Assembly: GCA_947623455.1 (NCBI GenBank)
Contig: OX392532.1
Coordinates: 4,547,501-4,611,500, forward strand
Direction of reading: 5' to 3'
From: Mimachlamys varia
Lineage: Eukaryota > Mollusca > Bivalvia > Pectinida > Pectinidae
DNA length: 64,000 nucleotides
In this document: piece by piece, positions 1 through 27,794 of the stretch
How positions within the stretch are numbered: position 1 is the stretch's first letter
How the letters are laid out: each line of letters starts with the position of its first letter
Position numbers and translations under genes: made by a program
The notes under the pieces: generated by a model
The model's database searches: none
What the model was told of the DNA's origin: nothing
Seen by the model: the letters and a program-made list of their open reading frames with translations, nothing else

Positions 1-3000
1 CATTGACATTCACTTGTACTGTACCATGTATTTAGGGCATTGACATTCACCTGTACTGTACCATGTATTTAGGGCATTGACATTCACCTGTACTGTACCA
101 TGTATTTAAGGCATTGACATTCACCTGTACTGTACCATGTATTTAGGGCATTGACATTCACCTGTACTGTACCATGTATTTAAGGCATTGACATTCACCT
201 GTACTGTACCATGTATTTAGGGCATTGACATTCACCTGTACTGTACCATGTATTTAGGGCATTGACATTCACCTGTACTGTACCATGTATTTAGGGCATT
301 GACATTCACTTGTACTGTACCATGTATTTAGGGCATTGACATTCACTTGTACTGTACCATGTATTTAGGGCATTGACATTCACCTGTACTGTACCATGTA
401 TTTAGGGCATTGACATTCACCTGTACTGTACCATGTATTTAAGGCATTGACATTCACTTGTACTGTACCATGTATTTAGGGCATTGACATTCACCTGTAC
501 TGTACCATGTATTTAGGGCATTGGCATTCACCTGTACTGTACCATGTATTTAGGACATTGACATTCACCTGTACTGTACCATGTATTTATAGGGCATTGC
601 CATTCACCTGTACTGTACCATGTATGTATAGGGCATTGACATTCACCTGTACTGTACCATGTATTTAGAGCATTGACATTCACCTGTACTGTACCATGTA
701 TTTAGGGCATTGACATTCACCTGTACTGTACCATGTATTTATAGGGCATTGCCATTCACCTGTACTGTACCATGTATGTATAGGGCATTGACATTCAACT
801 GTACTGTACCATGTATTTATAGGGCATTGACATTCACCTGTACTGTACCATGTATTTAGGGCATTGACATTCACCTGTACTGTACCATGTATTTAAGGCA
901 TTGACATTCAACTGTACTGTACCATGTATTTAGGGCATTCACCTGTACTGTACCATGTATTTAGGGCATTGACATTCACCTGTACTGTACCATGTATTTA
1001 AGGCATTGACATTCACCTGTACTGTACCATGTATTTAAGGCATTGACATTCATCTGTACTGTACCATGTATTTAGGGCATTGACATTCACCTGTACTGTA
1101 CCATGTATGTATAGGGCATTGACATTCACCTGTACTGTACCATGTATTTAGGGCATTCACCTGTACTGTACCATGTATTTAGGGCATTCACCTGTACTGT
1201 ACCATGTATTTAGGGCATTCACCTGTACTGTACCATGTATTTAGGGCATTGACATTCACCTGTACTGTACCATGTATTTAGGGCATTCACCTGTACTGTA
1301 CCATGTATTTAAGGCATTGACATTCACCTGTACTGTACCATGTATTTAGGGCATTCACCTGTACTGTACCATGTATTTAGGGCATTGACATTCACCTGTA
1401 CTGTACCATGTATTTAGGGCATTCACCTGTACTGTACCATGTATTTAAGGCATTGACATTCACCTGTACTGTACCATGTATTTAAGGCATTGACATTCAC
1501 CTGTACTGTACCATGTATTTAGGGCATTGACATTCACCTGTACTGTACCATGTATGTATAGGGCATTGACATTCACCTGTACTGTACCATGTATTTAGGG
1601 CATTCACCTGTACTGTACCATGTATTTAGGGCATTCACCTGTACTGTACCATGTATTTAGGGCATTCACCTGTACTGTACCATGTATTTAGGGCATTCAC
1701 CTGTACTGTACCATGTATTTAGGGCATTCACCTGTACTGTACCATGTATTTAGGGCATTGACATTCACCTGTACTGTACCATGTATTTAGGGCATTGACA
1801 TTCACCTGTACTGTACCATGTATTAAGGGCATTGACATTCACCTGTACTGTACCATGTATTTAAGGCATTGACATTCACCTGTACTGTACCATGTAGTTA
1901 GGGCATTGACATTCACCTGTACTGTACCATGTATTTAGGGTATTGACATTCACCTGTACTGTACCATGTATTTAAGGTATTGACATTCACCTGTACTGTA
2001 CCATGTATTTAGGGCATTGACATTCACCTGTACTGTACCATGTATTTAAGGCATTGACATTCACCTGTACTGTACCATGTATTTAGGGCATTGACATTCA
2101 CCTGTACTGTACCATGTATTTAAGGCATTGACATTCACCTGTACTGTACCATGTATTTAGGGCATTCACCTGTACTGTACCATGTATTTAGGGCATTGAC
2201 ATTCACCTGTACTGTACCATGTATTTAGGGCATTGACATTCACCTGTACTGTACCATGTATTTAGGGCATTCACCTGTACTGTACCATATATTCAGGGTA
2301 TTGACATTCACCTGTACTGTACCATGTATTTAGGGCATTGACATTCACCTGTACTGTACCATGTATTTAGGGCATTCACTTGTACTGTACCATGTATTTA
2401 GGGCTTTGACATTCACCTGTACTGTACCATGTATTTAGGGCATTGACATTCACCTGTACTGTACCATGTATTTAAGGCATTGACATTCACCTGTACTGTA
2501 CCATGTATTTAAGGCATTGACATTCACCTGTACTGTACCATGTATTTAAGGGCATTGACATTCACCTGTACTGTACCATGTATTTAAGGCATTGACATTC
2601 ACCTGTACTGTACCATGTATTTAAGGCATTGACATTCACCTGTACTGTACCATGTATTTAGGGCATTCACCTGTACTGTACCATGTATTTAGGGCATTGA
2701 CATTCACCTGTACTGTACCATGTATTTAAGGCATTGACATTCACCTGTACTGTACCATGTATTTAGGGCATTGACATTCACCTGTACTGTACCATGTATT
2801 TAAGGCATTGACATTCACCTATACTGTACCATGTATTTAGGGCATTGACATTCACCTGTACTGTACCATGTATTTAAGGCATTGACATTCACCTGTACTG
2901 TACCATGTATTTAAGGCATTGACATTCACCTGTACTGTACCATGTATTTAGGGCATTGACATTCACCTGTACTGTACCATGTATTTAAGGCATTGACATT

Positions 3001-6000
3001 CACCTGTACTGTACCATGTATTTAGGGCATTCACCTGTACTGTACCATGTATCTGTACTGTACCATGTATTTAGGGCATTGACATTCACTTGTACTGTAC
3101 CATGTATTTAGGGCATTGACATTCACTTGTACTGTACCATGTAGTTAGGGCATTGACATTCACTTGTACTGTACCATGTAGTTAGGGCATTGACATTCAC
3201 CTGTACTGTACCATGTATTTAAGGCATTGACATTCACCTGTACTGTACCATGTATTTAGGGCATTGACATTCACTTGTACTGTACCATGTATTTAGGGCA
3301 TTGACATTCACTTGTACTGTACCATGTATTTAGGGCATTGACATTCACCTGTACTGTACCATGTATTTAGGGCATTGACATTCACCTGTACTGTACCATG
3401 TATTTAGGGCATTCACCTGTACTGTACCATGTAGTTAGGGCATTGACATTCACCTGTACTGTACCATGTATTTAGGGCATTGACATTCACCTGTACTGTA
3501 CCATGTATTTAAGGCATTAACCTGTACTGTACCATGTATTTAAGGCATTGACATTCACCTGTACTGTACCATGTATTTAAGGCATTGACATTCACCTGTA
3601 CTGTACCATGTATTTAGGGCATTGACATTCACCTGTACTGTACCATGTATTTAGGGCATTGACATTCACCTGTACTGTACCACGTATTTAGGGCATTGAC
3701 ATTCACCTGTACTGTACCATGTATTTAGGGCATTGACATTCACCTGTACTGTACCATGTATTTAGGGCATTCACCTGTACTGTACCATGTATTTAGGGCA
3801 TTCACCTGTACTGTACCATGTATTTAAGGCATTGACATTCACCTGTACTGTACCATGTATTTAGGGCATTGACATTCACCTGTACTGTACCATGTATTTA
3901 GGGCATTGACATTCACCTGTACTGTACCATGTATTTAGGGCATTGACATTCACCTGTACTGTACCATGTATTTAAGGCATTGACATTCACCTGTACTGTA
4001 CCATGTATTTAGGGCATTGACATTCACCTGTACTGTACCATGTAGTTAGGGCATTCACCTGTACTGTACCATGTATTTAGGGCATTGACATTCACCTGTA
4101 CTGTACCATGTATTTAGGGCATTGACATTCACCTGTACTGTACCATGTATTTAAGGCATTGACATTCACCTGTACTGTACCATGTATTTAGGGCATTGAC
4201 ATTCACCTGTACTGTACCATGTATTTAGGGCATTGACATTCACCTGTACTGTACCATGTATTTAGGGCATTGACATTCACCTGTACTGTACCATATATTT
4301 AGGGCATTGACATTCACCTGTACTGTACCATGTATTTAAGGCATTGACATTCACCTGTACTGTACCATGTATTTAGGGCATTGACATTCACCTGTACTGT
4401 ACCATGTATTTAGGGCATTCACCTGTACTGTACCATGTATTTAAGGCATTGACATTCACCTGTACTGTACCATGTAGTTAGGGCATTGACATTCACCTGT
4501 ACTGTACCATGTATTTAGGGCATTGACATTCACCTGTACTGTACCATGTATTTAGGGCATTGACATTCACCTGTACTGTACCATGTATTTAAGGCATTGA
4601 CATTCACCTGTACTGTACCATGTATTTAGGGCATTGACATTCACCTGTACTGTACCATGTATTTAAGGCATTGACATTCACCTGTACTGTACCATGTATT
4701 TAGGGCATTGACATTCACCTGTACTGTACCATGTATTTAGGGCATTGACATTCACTTGTACTGTACCATGTAGTTAGGGCATTGACATTCACCTGTACTG
4801 TACCATGTATTTAGGGCATTCACCTGTACTGTACCATGTATTTAAGGCATTGACATTCACCTGTACTGTACCATGTATTTAGGGCATTGACATTCACCTG
4901 TACTGTACCATGTATTTAGGGCATTGACATTCACCTGTACTGTACCATGTATTTAGGGCATTGACATTCACCTGTACTGTACCATGTATTTAAGGCATTG
5001 ACATTCACCTGTACTGTACCATGTATTTAAGGCATTGACATTCACCTGTACTGTACCATGTATTTAGGGCATTGACATTCACCTGTACTGTACCATGTAT
5101 TTAGGGCATTGACATTCACCTGTACTGTACCATGTATTTAAGGCATTGACATTCACCTGTACTGTACCATGTAGTTAGGGTATTGACATTCACCTGTACT
5201 GTACCATGTATTTAGGGCATTGACATTCACCTGTACTGTACCATGTAGTTAGGGCATTCACCTGTACTGTACCATGTATTTAGGGTATTGACATTCACCT
5301 GTACTGTACCATGTATTTAGGGCATTGGCATTCACCTGTACTGTACCATGTATTTAGGACATTGACATTCACCTGTACTGTACCATGTATTTATAGGGCA
5401 TTGCCATTCACCTGTACTGTACCATGTATGTATAGGGCATTGACATTCACCTGTACTGTACCATGTATTTAGAGCATTGACATTCACCTGTACTGTACCA
5501 TGTATTTAGGGCATTGACATTCACCTGTACTGTACCATGTATTTATAGGGCATTGCCATTCACCTGTACTGTACCATGTATGTATAGGGCATTGACATTC
5601 AACTGTACTGTACCATGTATTTATAGGGCATTGACATTCACCTGTACTGTACCATGTATTTAGGGCATTGACATTCACCTGTACTGTACCATGTATTTAA
5701 GGCATTGACATTCAACTGTACTGTACCATGTATTTAGGGCATTCACCTGTACTGTACCATGTATTTAGGGCATTGACATTCACCTGTACTGTACCATGTA
5801 TTTAAGGCATTGACATTCACCTGTACTGTACCATGTATTTAAGGCATTGACATTCACCTGTACTGTACCATGTATTTAAGGCATTGACATTCATCTGTAC
5901 TGTACCATGTATTTAGGGCATTGACATTCACCTGTACTGTACCATGTATTTAGGGCATTCACCTGTACTGTACCATGTATTTAAGGCATTGACAATCACT

Positions 6001-9000
6001 TGTACTGTACCATGTATTTAGGGCATTGACATTCACCTGTACTGTACCATGTATTTAGGGCATTCACCTGTACTGTACCATGTATTTAAGGCATTGACAT
6101 TCACTTGTACTGTACCATGTATGTATAGGGCATTGACATTCACCTGTACTGTACCATGTATTTAGGGCATTCACCTGTACTGTACCATGTATTTAGGGCA
6201 TTCACCTGTACTGTACCATGTATTTAGGGCATTCACCTGTACTGTACCATGTATTTAGGGCATTGACATTCACCTGTACTGTACCATGTATTTAGGGCAT
6301 TCACCTGTACTGTACCATGTATTTAAGGCATTGACATTCACCTGTACTGTACCATGTATTTAGGGCATTCACCTGTACTGTACCATGTATTTAGGGCATT
6401 GACATTCACCTGTACTGTACCATGTATTTAGGGCATTCACCTGTACTGTACCATGTATTTAAGGCATTGACAATCACTTGTACTGTACCATGTATTTAGG
6501 GCATTGACATTCACCTGTACTGTACCATGTATTTAGGGCATTCACCTGTACTGTACCATGTATTTAGGGCATTGACATTCACCTGTACTGTACCATGTAT
6601 TTATAGGGCATTGCCATTCACCTGTACTGTACCAGGTATTTAGGGCATTCACCTGTACTGTACCATGTATTTAAGGCATTGACATTCACTTGTACTGTAC
6701 CATGTATTTAGGGCTTTGACATTCACCTGTACTGTACCATGTATTTAGGGCATTGACATTCACCTGTACTGTACCATGTATTTAGGGCATTGACATTCAC
6801 CTGTACTGTACCATGTATTTATAGGGCATTGCCATTCACCTGTACTGTACCATGTATTTAAGGCATTGACATTCACTTGTACTGTACCATGTATTTAGGG
6901 CTTTGACATTCACCTGTACTGTACCATGTATTTAGGGCATTGACATTCACCTGTACTGTACCATGTATTTAGGGCATTGACATTCACCTGTACTGTACCA
7001 TGTATTTATAGGGCATTGACATTCACCTGTACTGTACCATGTATTTAAGGCATTGACATTCACCTGTACTGTACCATGTATTTAGGGCATTGACATTCAC
7101 CTGTACTGTACCATGTATTTAGGGCATTGACATTCACCTGTACTGTACCATGTATTTAGGACATTGACATTCACCTGCACTGTACCATGTATTTAGGGCA
7201 TTGACATTCACCTGTACTGTACCATGTATTTAGGGCATTGACATTCACCTGTACTGTACCATGTATTTAGGGCATTGACATTCACCTGTACTGTACCATG
7301 TATTTAGGGCATTGACATTCACCTGTACTGTACCATGTATTTAAGGCATTGACATTCACCTGTACTGTACCATGTATTTAGGGCATTGACATTCACCTGT
7401 ACTGTACCATGTATTTAGGACATTCACCTGTACTGTACCATGTATTTAGGGTATTGACATTCACCTGTACTGTACCATGTATTTAGGGCATTGACATTCA
7501 CCTGTACTGTACCATGTATTTAAGGCATTGACATTCACCTGTACTGTACCATGTATTTAAGGCATTGACATTCACCTGTACTGTACCATGTATTTAGGGC
7601 ATTGACATTCAACTGTACTGTACCATGTATTTAAGGTATTGACATTCACCTGTACTGTACCATGTATTTAGGGCATTGACATTCACCTGTACTGTACCAT
7701 GTATTTAAGGCATTGACATTCACCTGTACTGTACCATGTATTTAGGGCATTGACATTCACCTGTACTGTACCATGTATTTAGGGCTTTGACATTCACCTG
7801 TACTGTACCATGTATTTAAGGCATTGACATTCACCTGTACTGTACCATGTATTTAGGGCATTGACATTCACCTGTACTGTACCATGTAGTTAGGGCATTG
7901 ACATTCACCTGTACTGTACCATGTATTTAGGGCATTGACATTCACCTGTACTGTACCATGTATTTAAGGCATTGACATTCACCTGTACTGTACCATGTAT
8001 TTAGGGCATTGACATTCACCTGTACTGTACCATGTATTTAGGACATTGACATTCACCTGTACTGTACCATGTATTTAAGGCATTGACATTCACCTGTACT
8101 GTACCATGTATTTAAGGCATTGACATTCACCTGTACTGTACCATGTATTTAGGGCATTGACATTCACCTGTACTGTACCATGTATTTAAGGCATTGACAT
8201 TCACCTGTACTGTACCATGTATTTAGGACATTGACATTCACTTGTACTGTACCATGTATTTAAGGCATTGACATTCACCTGTACTGTACCATGTATTTAA
8301 GGCATTGACATTCACCTGTACTGTACCATGTATTTAAGGCATTGACATTCACCTGTACTGTACCATGTATTTAAGGCATTGACATTCACCTGTACTGTAC
8401 CATGTATTTAAGGCATTGACATTCACCTGTACTGTACCATGTATTTAGGGCATTGACATTCACCTGTACTGTACCATGTATTTAGGGCATTGACATTCAA
8501 CTGTACTGTACCATGTATTTAGGGCATTGACATTCACCTGTACTGTACCATGTATTTAAGGCATTGACATTCACCTGTACTGTACCATGTATTTAAGGCG
8601 TTGACATTCAACTGTACTGTACCATGTATTTAGGGCATTCACCTGTACTGTACCATGTATTTAGGGCATTGACATTCACCTGTACTGTACCATGTAGTTA
8701 GGGCATTGACATTCACCTGTACTGTACCATGTATTTAGGGCATTGACATTCACCTGTACTGTACCATGTATTTAGGGCATTGACATTCACCTGTACTGTA
8801 CCATATATTTAGGGCATTGACATTCACCTGTACTGTACCATGTATTTAGGGCATTCACCTGTACTGTACCATGTATTTAAGGCATTGACATTCACCTGTA
8901 CTGTACCATGTATTTAAGGCATTGACATTCACCTGTACTGTACCATGTATTTAGGGCATTCACCTGTACTGTACCATGTATTTAGGGCATTGACATTCAA

Positions 9001-9012
9001 CTACCATGTATA
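1..9012. repeat. 37-bp minisatellite array, about 245 copies
   Basis: Continuous head-to-tail array, cut by the left window edge. The common monomer is 37 bp, begins CATTGACATTCACC and ends TATTTAGGG or TATTTAAGG. A 31-bp variant lacks six bases; the monomer has CATT twice, separated by GA, and deletion between these copies gives the short form exactly. A 39-bp variant carries TATTTATAGGG. A block near 520-1050 recurs near 5324-5855 at an offset of 4804 bp, including rare variants. The array stops in a partial monomer near 9000-9012. The first downstream exon belongs to the 3' half of an ABC transporter, so the array probably lies in one of its introns; that is inference. Short open frames here are not genes. 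Confidence 0.97.
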
Positions 9013-9341
9013 TGGTATTTAAAAATGATCTTAATATGAGGTATCCATGGTATCTAATAATTAGATGTAATTTAGGTATTGATATGTTTCTGATATTTGG
9101 ATTGCATGTCGTCACTTACAAGGAACTTTTTACTATAACTTAGTATAATGGTGTTTAGTTTGTGATTACTGTAGACTAAGGTAGCATTCTGTGGGAGGTT
9201 GAAATTTGATTTTCTATTCAATGGTATATACCTATAAGTACAGCATTACTGTTGTAGTTGATATAGACATATGGTAGTAAAAAGAAAATGTTTCTAGAGA
9301 TGTTTAAGCTGGATATAAACCCTCCTTTGGTTTACCTGTAG
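9013..9341 (+). other. Non-repetitive intron end upstream of first visible exon
   Basis: Ordinary AT-rich sequence between the minisatellite and the first recognised exon, ending in a TTTACCTGTAG acceptor. I see no other feature in it. Confidence 0.6.
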
Positions 9342-22344
<13,003 letters not shown>

Positions 22345-23173
22345 AACGTTTAGGAAAACAACTTCTTCAACCTCTACTGTCTATGAACTATGATGCTCAT
22401 TCAGGAGTTCTGCCAAACTTCTACAAATTATACCTTTTTCTAAGTCGAGAAATTACGTTGTACTATTGTACTACAACATCATAACCTGCATACAGGGATT
22501 CCCTTTTAAAAGAAACTATATGTACATTAACACAGTCAGTGGTTACCATAACTATTTTAAAAGCTATTGAGGAACTGTTAACAGATGATAATCCTGATAG
22601 AATCAAGTTGAACAAATTCAAAAAGTGTTTAGGAGAGAATGAATTACCCATGAATCAAAGTATATCTATTATATAAAACTAATTAAAATTCCAAAACATA
22701 GACACATGGTATCACTGTTCTCAGTCTCAGATCTCAGATACAATGTGTATAGTAATGAAGTTGGTGTTGCTGTTTAATTATTGACACAAGGAGACCACCA
22801 GTCCTTACCAGTCCTAACCACCTGTAATAAGTCATATAGAGCAGCTGTATACCAAACGTATATTAGGACACTGTTTCATTGTTAGAGATTAGAGAATCAC
22901 AATCATAAATATTTACATGTACAAAATGTATAAGAATTCTGCAATACAATAACTCTGTCAAATATTGTTGTGATATGTAATATAAATGTTATTTTACAGC
23001 AATTATCAGTTATGAAATTTATATTAATCACTCTTGTGCGACCAAATGTTATTGCTGTGATGAATTGTATGTAAAACAATCAAATACACTGATACTCTAT
23101 CGGAATACTTTAAATGTTTATTCATGTATATTAAAAGTATGTGGATTTTACTGTATATAATGAACATAAATTA
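22345..23173 (+). other. ABCC 3' untranslated and flanking region
   Basis: AT-rich, non-repetitive sequence between the stop codon and the macrosatellite. ATTAAA hexamers at 22682-22687 and 23130-23135 are candidate polyadenylation signals; no AATAAA was noticed. The end of the transcript cannot be fixed from sequence alone. Confidence 0.5.
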
Positions 23174-24240
23174 TATTCATGCTGTAATGTATGTTTTAGG
23201 AGCGACAGTTGTTCTTTTTATTTATTCTTTTGGGCTAACTACTGCTTGATGTTTTACAAGTACATCTTTTTTGTTTTGCTTTAAAAACTTTCAGTTAGTA
23301 TGGATATACCGGTAACTGTTTCTCTTATCCTGGACAGAGATATCCACACCTTTATTTACTAGTTGGAGATTTTCTTATCTCTTACCCTGGACAGAGATAT
23401 CCACACCTTTACTAGTGGGAGATTTTCTTATCTCTTACCCTGGACAGAGATATCCACACCTTTACTAGTGGGAGATTTTCTTATCTCTTACCCTGGACAG
23501 AGATATCCACACCTTTACTAGTGGGAGATTTTCTTATCTCTTACCCTGGACAGGGATATCCACACCTTCACTAGTGGGAGATTTCCTTATCTCTTACCCT
23601 GGACAGAGATATCCACACCTTTACTAGTGGGAGATATTCTTATCTCTTACCCTGGACAGAGATATCCACACCTTTACTAGTGGGAGATTTTCTTATCTCT
23701 TACCCTGGACAGAGATATCCACACCTTTACTAGTGGGAGATTTTCTTATCTCTTACCCTGGACAGAGATATCCACACCTTTACTAGTGGGAGATTTTCTT
23801 ATCTCTTACCCTGGACAGAGATATCCACACCTTTACTAGTGGGAGATTTTCTTATCTCTTACCCTGGACAGAGATATCCACACCTTTACTAGTGAGAGAT
23901 TTTCTTATCTCTTACCCTGGACAGAGATATCCACACCTTTACTAGTGGGAGATTTTCTTATCTCTTACCCTGGACAGAGATATCCACACCTTTACTAGTG
24001 GGAGATTTTCTTATCTCTTACCCTGGACAGAGATATCCACACCTTTACTAGTGGGAGATTTTCTTATCTCACCCTAGGGTTGAGACAAACTACACATGCA
24101 TTTGCACATTCTCCACAATTGTGTGACATCATCGCAACAATACGATGACGTCACATCGACACCTCAATCAAATCACATCAACATTGTCTTGTATTGATGT
24201 ACCTTCAGATATACATGAAGTTTAACAGGGAAAAATAATC

Positions 24241-24361
24241 ATTCACCCCCTTGGTATTGAGACAGTGGATCTCAACCCTCGGGGTAAGATTCTTAAACTA
24301 CCAAACAAGCAAGCCTCTTACCCATCAGGTTGAGATTCAGCTGTCCCCAAGGGGGTGAAAT
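24241..24361. repeat. Fold-back segment in macrosatellite unit 1 (present in all units)
   Basis: Left arm ATTCACCCCCTTGG and right arm CCAAGGGGGTGAAAT are inverted; inner stretches GATCTCAACC/GGTTGAGAT and GGGGTAAGA/CTTACCC also pair. The same structure ends the intronic element at 18622-18992. It has the form of a MITE remnant. Confidence 0.8.
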
Positions 24362-25142
24362 ATTCTTTTAATTCTAATTTTCACAAGCTTCATTGTCATC
24401 ACATCAATGTGAAACTTTCTGATTTCCTTTTATCCCACCTACAATTCATATTGCCCTGTCTCCATATCTTGGTGTTAAGATGTTAATTTCATCATTTTTT
24501 TTACTTCATTCAAGTCCATCATGTTTTTCTTTTCCTAATCAATTATCAGACCTTTAGTCCTGCTAAAAAAATGACTTGGTAACCATTTTGGAAGTGTTAC
24601 AAATCTTAAAATATACGGTGTACTTTACTGACTAATTCTTACATCTGTACATTCTGAAACTTTTTATCTTGCAGAAAATACTTTGTACATTTGTATTTCG
24701 GAGCTTAATTCAAATCCAATTCTCTTGATGTCAATTCAATTTTTTATAAGAAAAGTAAATTCGTGGTAAAATGTGCTGTACTGTTACTACATGTAATGAT
24801 ATTTGAGCTGATTACAATTTGTATATCTGTCTAAGTTATCTTGAACACAACATGGAACTTGGATAGGATTGATGGCAATAATCATCATATTTCTATTGCT
24901 ATTTCAATTTTTTCAAGTTTGTATTTTTCAAGTTTTTCAAGCTTTATCTGTTTGTAGTAATTGTTACAATATGGAACATTCCTCCTGGAACTGTACCCTG
25001 TTTAACATGCCGCCTTTTAATTAAGTCAAATAATTGTCTGTACATATTGTACCACTCACATGTAAAGAATTTCAAGATCCAGATTTCTGTGTTGGGTTGC
25101 TACATGAATTCAAGGAAAGGTAGTCACTGTAACAATATACAC

Positions 25143-25394
25143 AGTTGCTGGATCTCGTCACCATGGTTACTGTGTTGTCTCTTGAACATCTGCTGTAGTC
25201 GGCGCTCCCTGTCCGACACTGTGGAGTAGGACTTGGGTTGGAATGTAGACAAGAGGGAGTTGGGTGTGGCAGACTTATCTTACACTCATCTAGCAGGACG
25301 GATCGTAGCTCACAGAAGAATGGGTGGTTGAGTAGAGGAGTAGATGAAGATGAGGCAGAGGACAGCAAACCAAAGGTGGAGTCGGGTCTGGATT
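25143..25394 (-). pseudogene. Homeobox gene fragment in macrosatellite unit 1 (one of ten)
   Basis: Matches 46422-46665 of the intact gene with, by eye, about eight substitutions and two insertions (2 bp and 6 bp) over some 250 bp, roughly 96-97% identity. It covers residues about 325-406, the segment before the homeodomain, and includes no homeodomain sequence. The 2-bp insertion after GGCAGACTT shifts the frame and is shared by all ten copies, so it predates the amplification. The recurring 98-residue minus-strand frame is a frameshift product. The other copies are at 27290-27541, 29646-29897, 31740-31991, 33834-34085, 36193-36444, 38552-38803, 40908-41159, 43163-43414 and 45296-45547. Confidence 0.93.
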
Positions 25395-25536
25395 AATGTG
25401 TTCAAATTACTACATGTATTACACAAATATAATTAAATTAGATGGTTTATTAGAATTCAAATATAAGATACACAACACATAAAGCACTAATACTAGATAC
25501 AACATATAATACTATATGTATTATATATATTTTTGG

Positions 25537-25603
25537 GATCACAAAATGTGGTAAAACCCTCGGCAAGCCTCGGGTTTTACCACATTTTGTGACCCCTCGG
25601 GTG
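25537..25603. repeat. Hairpin closing macrosatellite unit 1 (units 1-9)
   Basis: Arms TCACAAAATGTGGTAAAACC and its complement pair around CTCGGCAAGCCTCG. The following GGGTGGAATATCCCTATCCT and AAAGAGTCTTATAAT match the right side of the intron 4 MITE, so this is a rearranged member of that family. Confidence 0.85.
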
Positions 25604-25647
25604 GAATATCCCTATCCTACATACACACATATGAAAGAGTCTTATAA

Positions 25648-27794
25648 TATTCATGCTGTAATGTATGTTTTAGGAGCGACAGTTGCTCATATTATTTATT
25701 CTTTTGTGCTAACTACTGCTTGATGTTTTACAAGTACATCTTTTTTGTTTTGCTTTAAAAACTTTCAGTTAGTATGGATATACCGGTAACTGTTTCTCTT
25801 ATCCTGGACAGAGATATCCACACCTTTACTAGTGGGAGATTTTCTTATCTCTTACCCTGGACAGAGATATCCACACCTTTACTAGTGGGAGATTTTCTTA
25901 TCTCTTACCCTGGACAGAGATATCCACACCTTTACTAGTGGGAGATTTTCTTATCTCTCACCCTGGACAGAGATATCCACACCTTTACTAGTGAGAGATT
26001 TTCTTATCTCTTACCCTGGACAGAGATATCCACACCTTTACTAGTGGGAGATTATCTTATCTCTTGGACAGGGATATCCACACCTTTACTAGTGGGAGAT
26101 TTTCTTATCTCTTACCCTGGACAGAGATATCCACACCTTTACTAGTGGGAGATTTTCTTATCTCTTACCCTGGACAGAGATATCCACACCTTTACTAGTG
26201 GGAGATTTTCTTATCTCACCCTAGGGTTGAGACAAACTACACATGCATTTGCACATTCTCCACAATTGTGTGACATCATCGCAACAATACGATGACGTCA
26301 CATCGACACCTCAATCAAATCACATCAACATTGTCTTGTATTGATGTACCTTCAGATATACATGAAGTTTAACAGGGAAAAATAATCATTCACCCCCTTG
26401 GTATTGAGACAGTGGATCTCAACCCTCGGGGTAAGATTCTTAAACTACCAAACAAGCAAGCCTCTTACCCATCAGGTTGAGATTCAGCTGTCCCCAAGGG
26501 GGTGAAATATTCTTTTAATTCTAATTTTCACAAGCTTCATTGTCATCACATCAATGTGAAACTTTCTGATTTCCTTTTATCCCACCTACAATTCATATTG
26601 CCCTGTCTCTATATCTTGGTGTTAAGATGTTAATTTCATCATTTTTTTTACTTCATTCAAGTCCATCATGTTTTTCTTTTCCTAATCAATTATCAGACCT
26701 TTAGTCCTGCTAAAAAAATGACTTGGTAACCATTTTGGAAGTGTTACAAATCTTAAAATATACGGTGTACTTTACTGACTAATTCTTACATCTGTACATT
26801 CTGAAACTTTTTATCTTGCAGAAAATACTTTGTACATTTGTATTTCGGAGCTTAATTCAAATCCAATTCTCTTGATGTCAATTCAATTTTTTATAAGAAA
26901 AGTAAATTCGTGGTAAAATGTGCTGTACTGTTACTACATGTAATGATATTTGAGCTGATTACAATTTGTATATCTGTCTAAGTTATCTTGAACACAACAT
27001 GGAACTTGGATAGGATTGATGGCAATAATCATCATATTTCTATTGCTATTTCAATTTTTTCAAGTTTGTATTTTTCAAGTTTTTCAAGCTTTATCTGTTT
27101 GTAGTAATTGTTACAATATGGAACATTCCTCCTGGAACTGTACCCTGTTTAACATGCCGCCTTTTAATTAAGTCAAATAATTGTCTGTACATATTGTACC
27201 ACTCACATGTAAAGAATTTCAAGATCCAGATTTCTGTGTTGGGTTGCTACATGAATTCAAGGAAAGGTAGTCACTGTAACAATATACACAGTTGCTGGAT
27301 CTCGTCACCATGGTTACTGTGTTGTCTCTTGAACATCTGCTGTAGTCGGCGCTCCCTGTCCGACACTGTGGAGTAGGACTTGGGTTGGAATGTAGACAAG
27401 AGGGAGTTGGGTGTGGCAGACTTATCTTACACTCATCTAGCAGGACGGATCGTAGCTCACAGAAGAATGGGTGGTTGAGTAGAGGAGTAGATGAAGATGA
27501 GGCAGAGGACAGCAAACCAAAGGTGGAGTCGGGTCTGGATTAATGTGTTCAAATTACTACATGTATTACACAAATATAATTAAATTAGATGGTTTATTAG
27601 AATTCAAATATAAGATACACAACACATAAAGCACTAATACTAGATACAACATATAATACTATATGTATTATATATATTTTTGGGATCACAAAATGTGGTA
27701 AAACCCTCGGCAAGCCTCGGGTTTTACCACATTTTGTGACCCCTCGGGTGGAATATCCCTATCCTACATACACACATATGAAAGAGTCTTATAA
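25648..27794. repeat. Macrosatellite unit 2
   Basis: Eight minisatellite copies, one of them the 48-bp form (TCTCTTGGACAGGG). Homeobox fragment 27290-27541. Body type A (TACGGTGTAC, CTTGATGTC). Confidence 0.93.

Larger units (their letters stand above)
23174..25647. repeat. Macrosatellite unit 1 (left edge)
   Basis: Minisatellite of 14 copies at about 23321-24071, the longest of all units; its first copy has an extra ATTT. Homeobox fragment 25143-25394. The leader differs from all other units (TTGTTCTTTTTATT in place of TTGCTCATATTATT). Body type A. Confidence 0.93.

Noticed and set aside
680..5678. Two identical 64-residue minus frames in the left array
   Set aside because: Products of the 37-bp repeat. 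Their identity reflects the 4.8-kb higher-order duplication, not a conserved gene.
1..9012. CRISPR-like array
   Set aside because: Monomers are contiguous with no unique spacers, and the setting is a eukaryotic gene.
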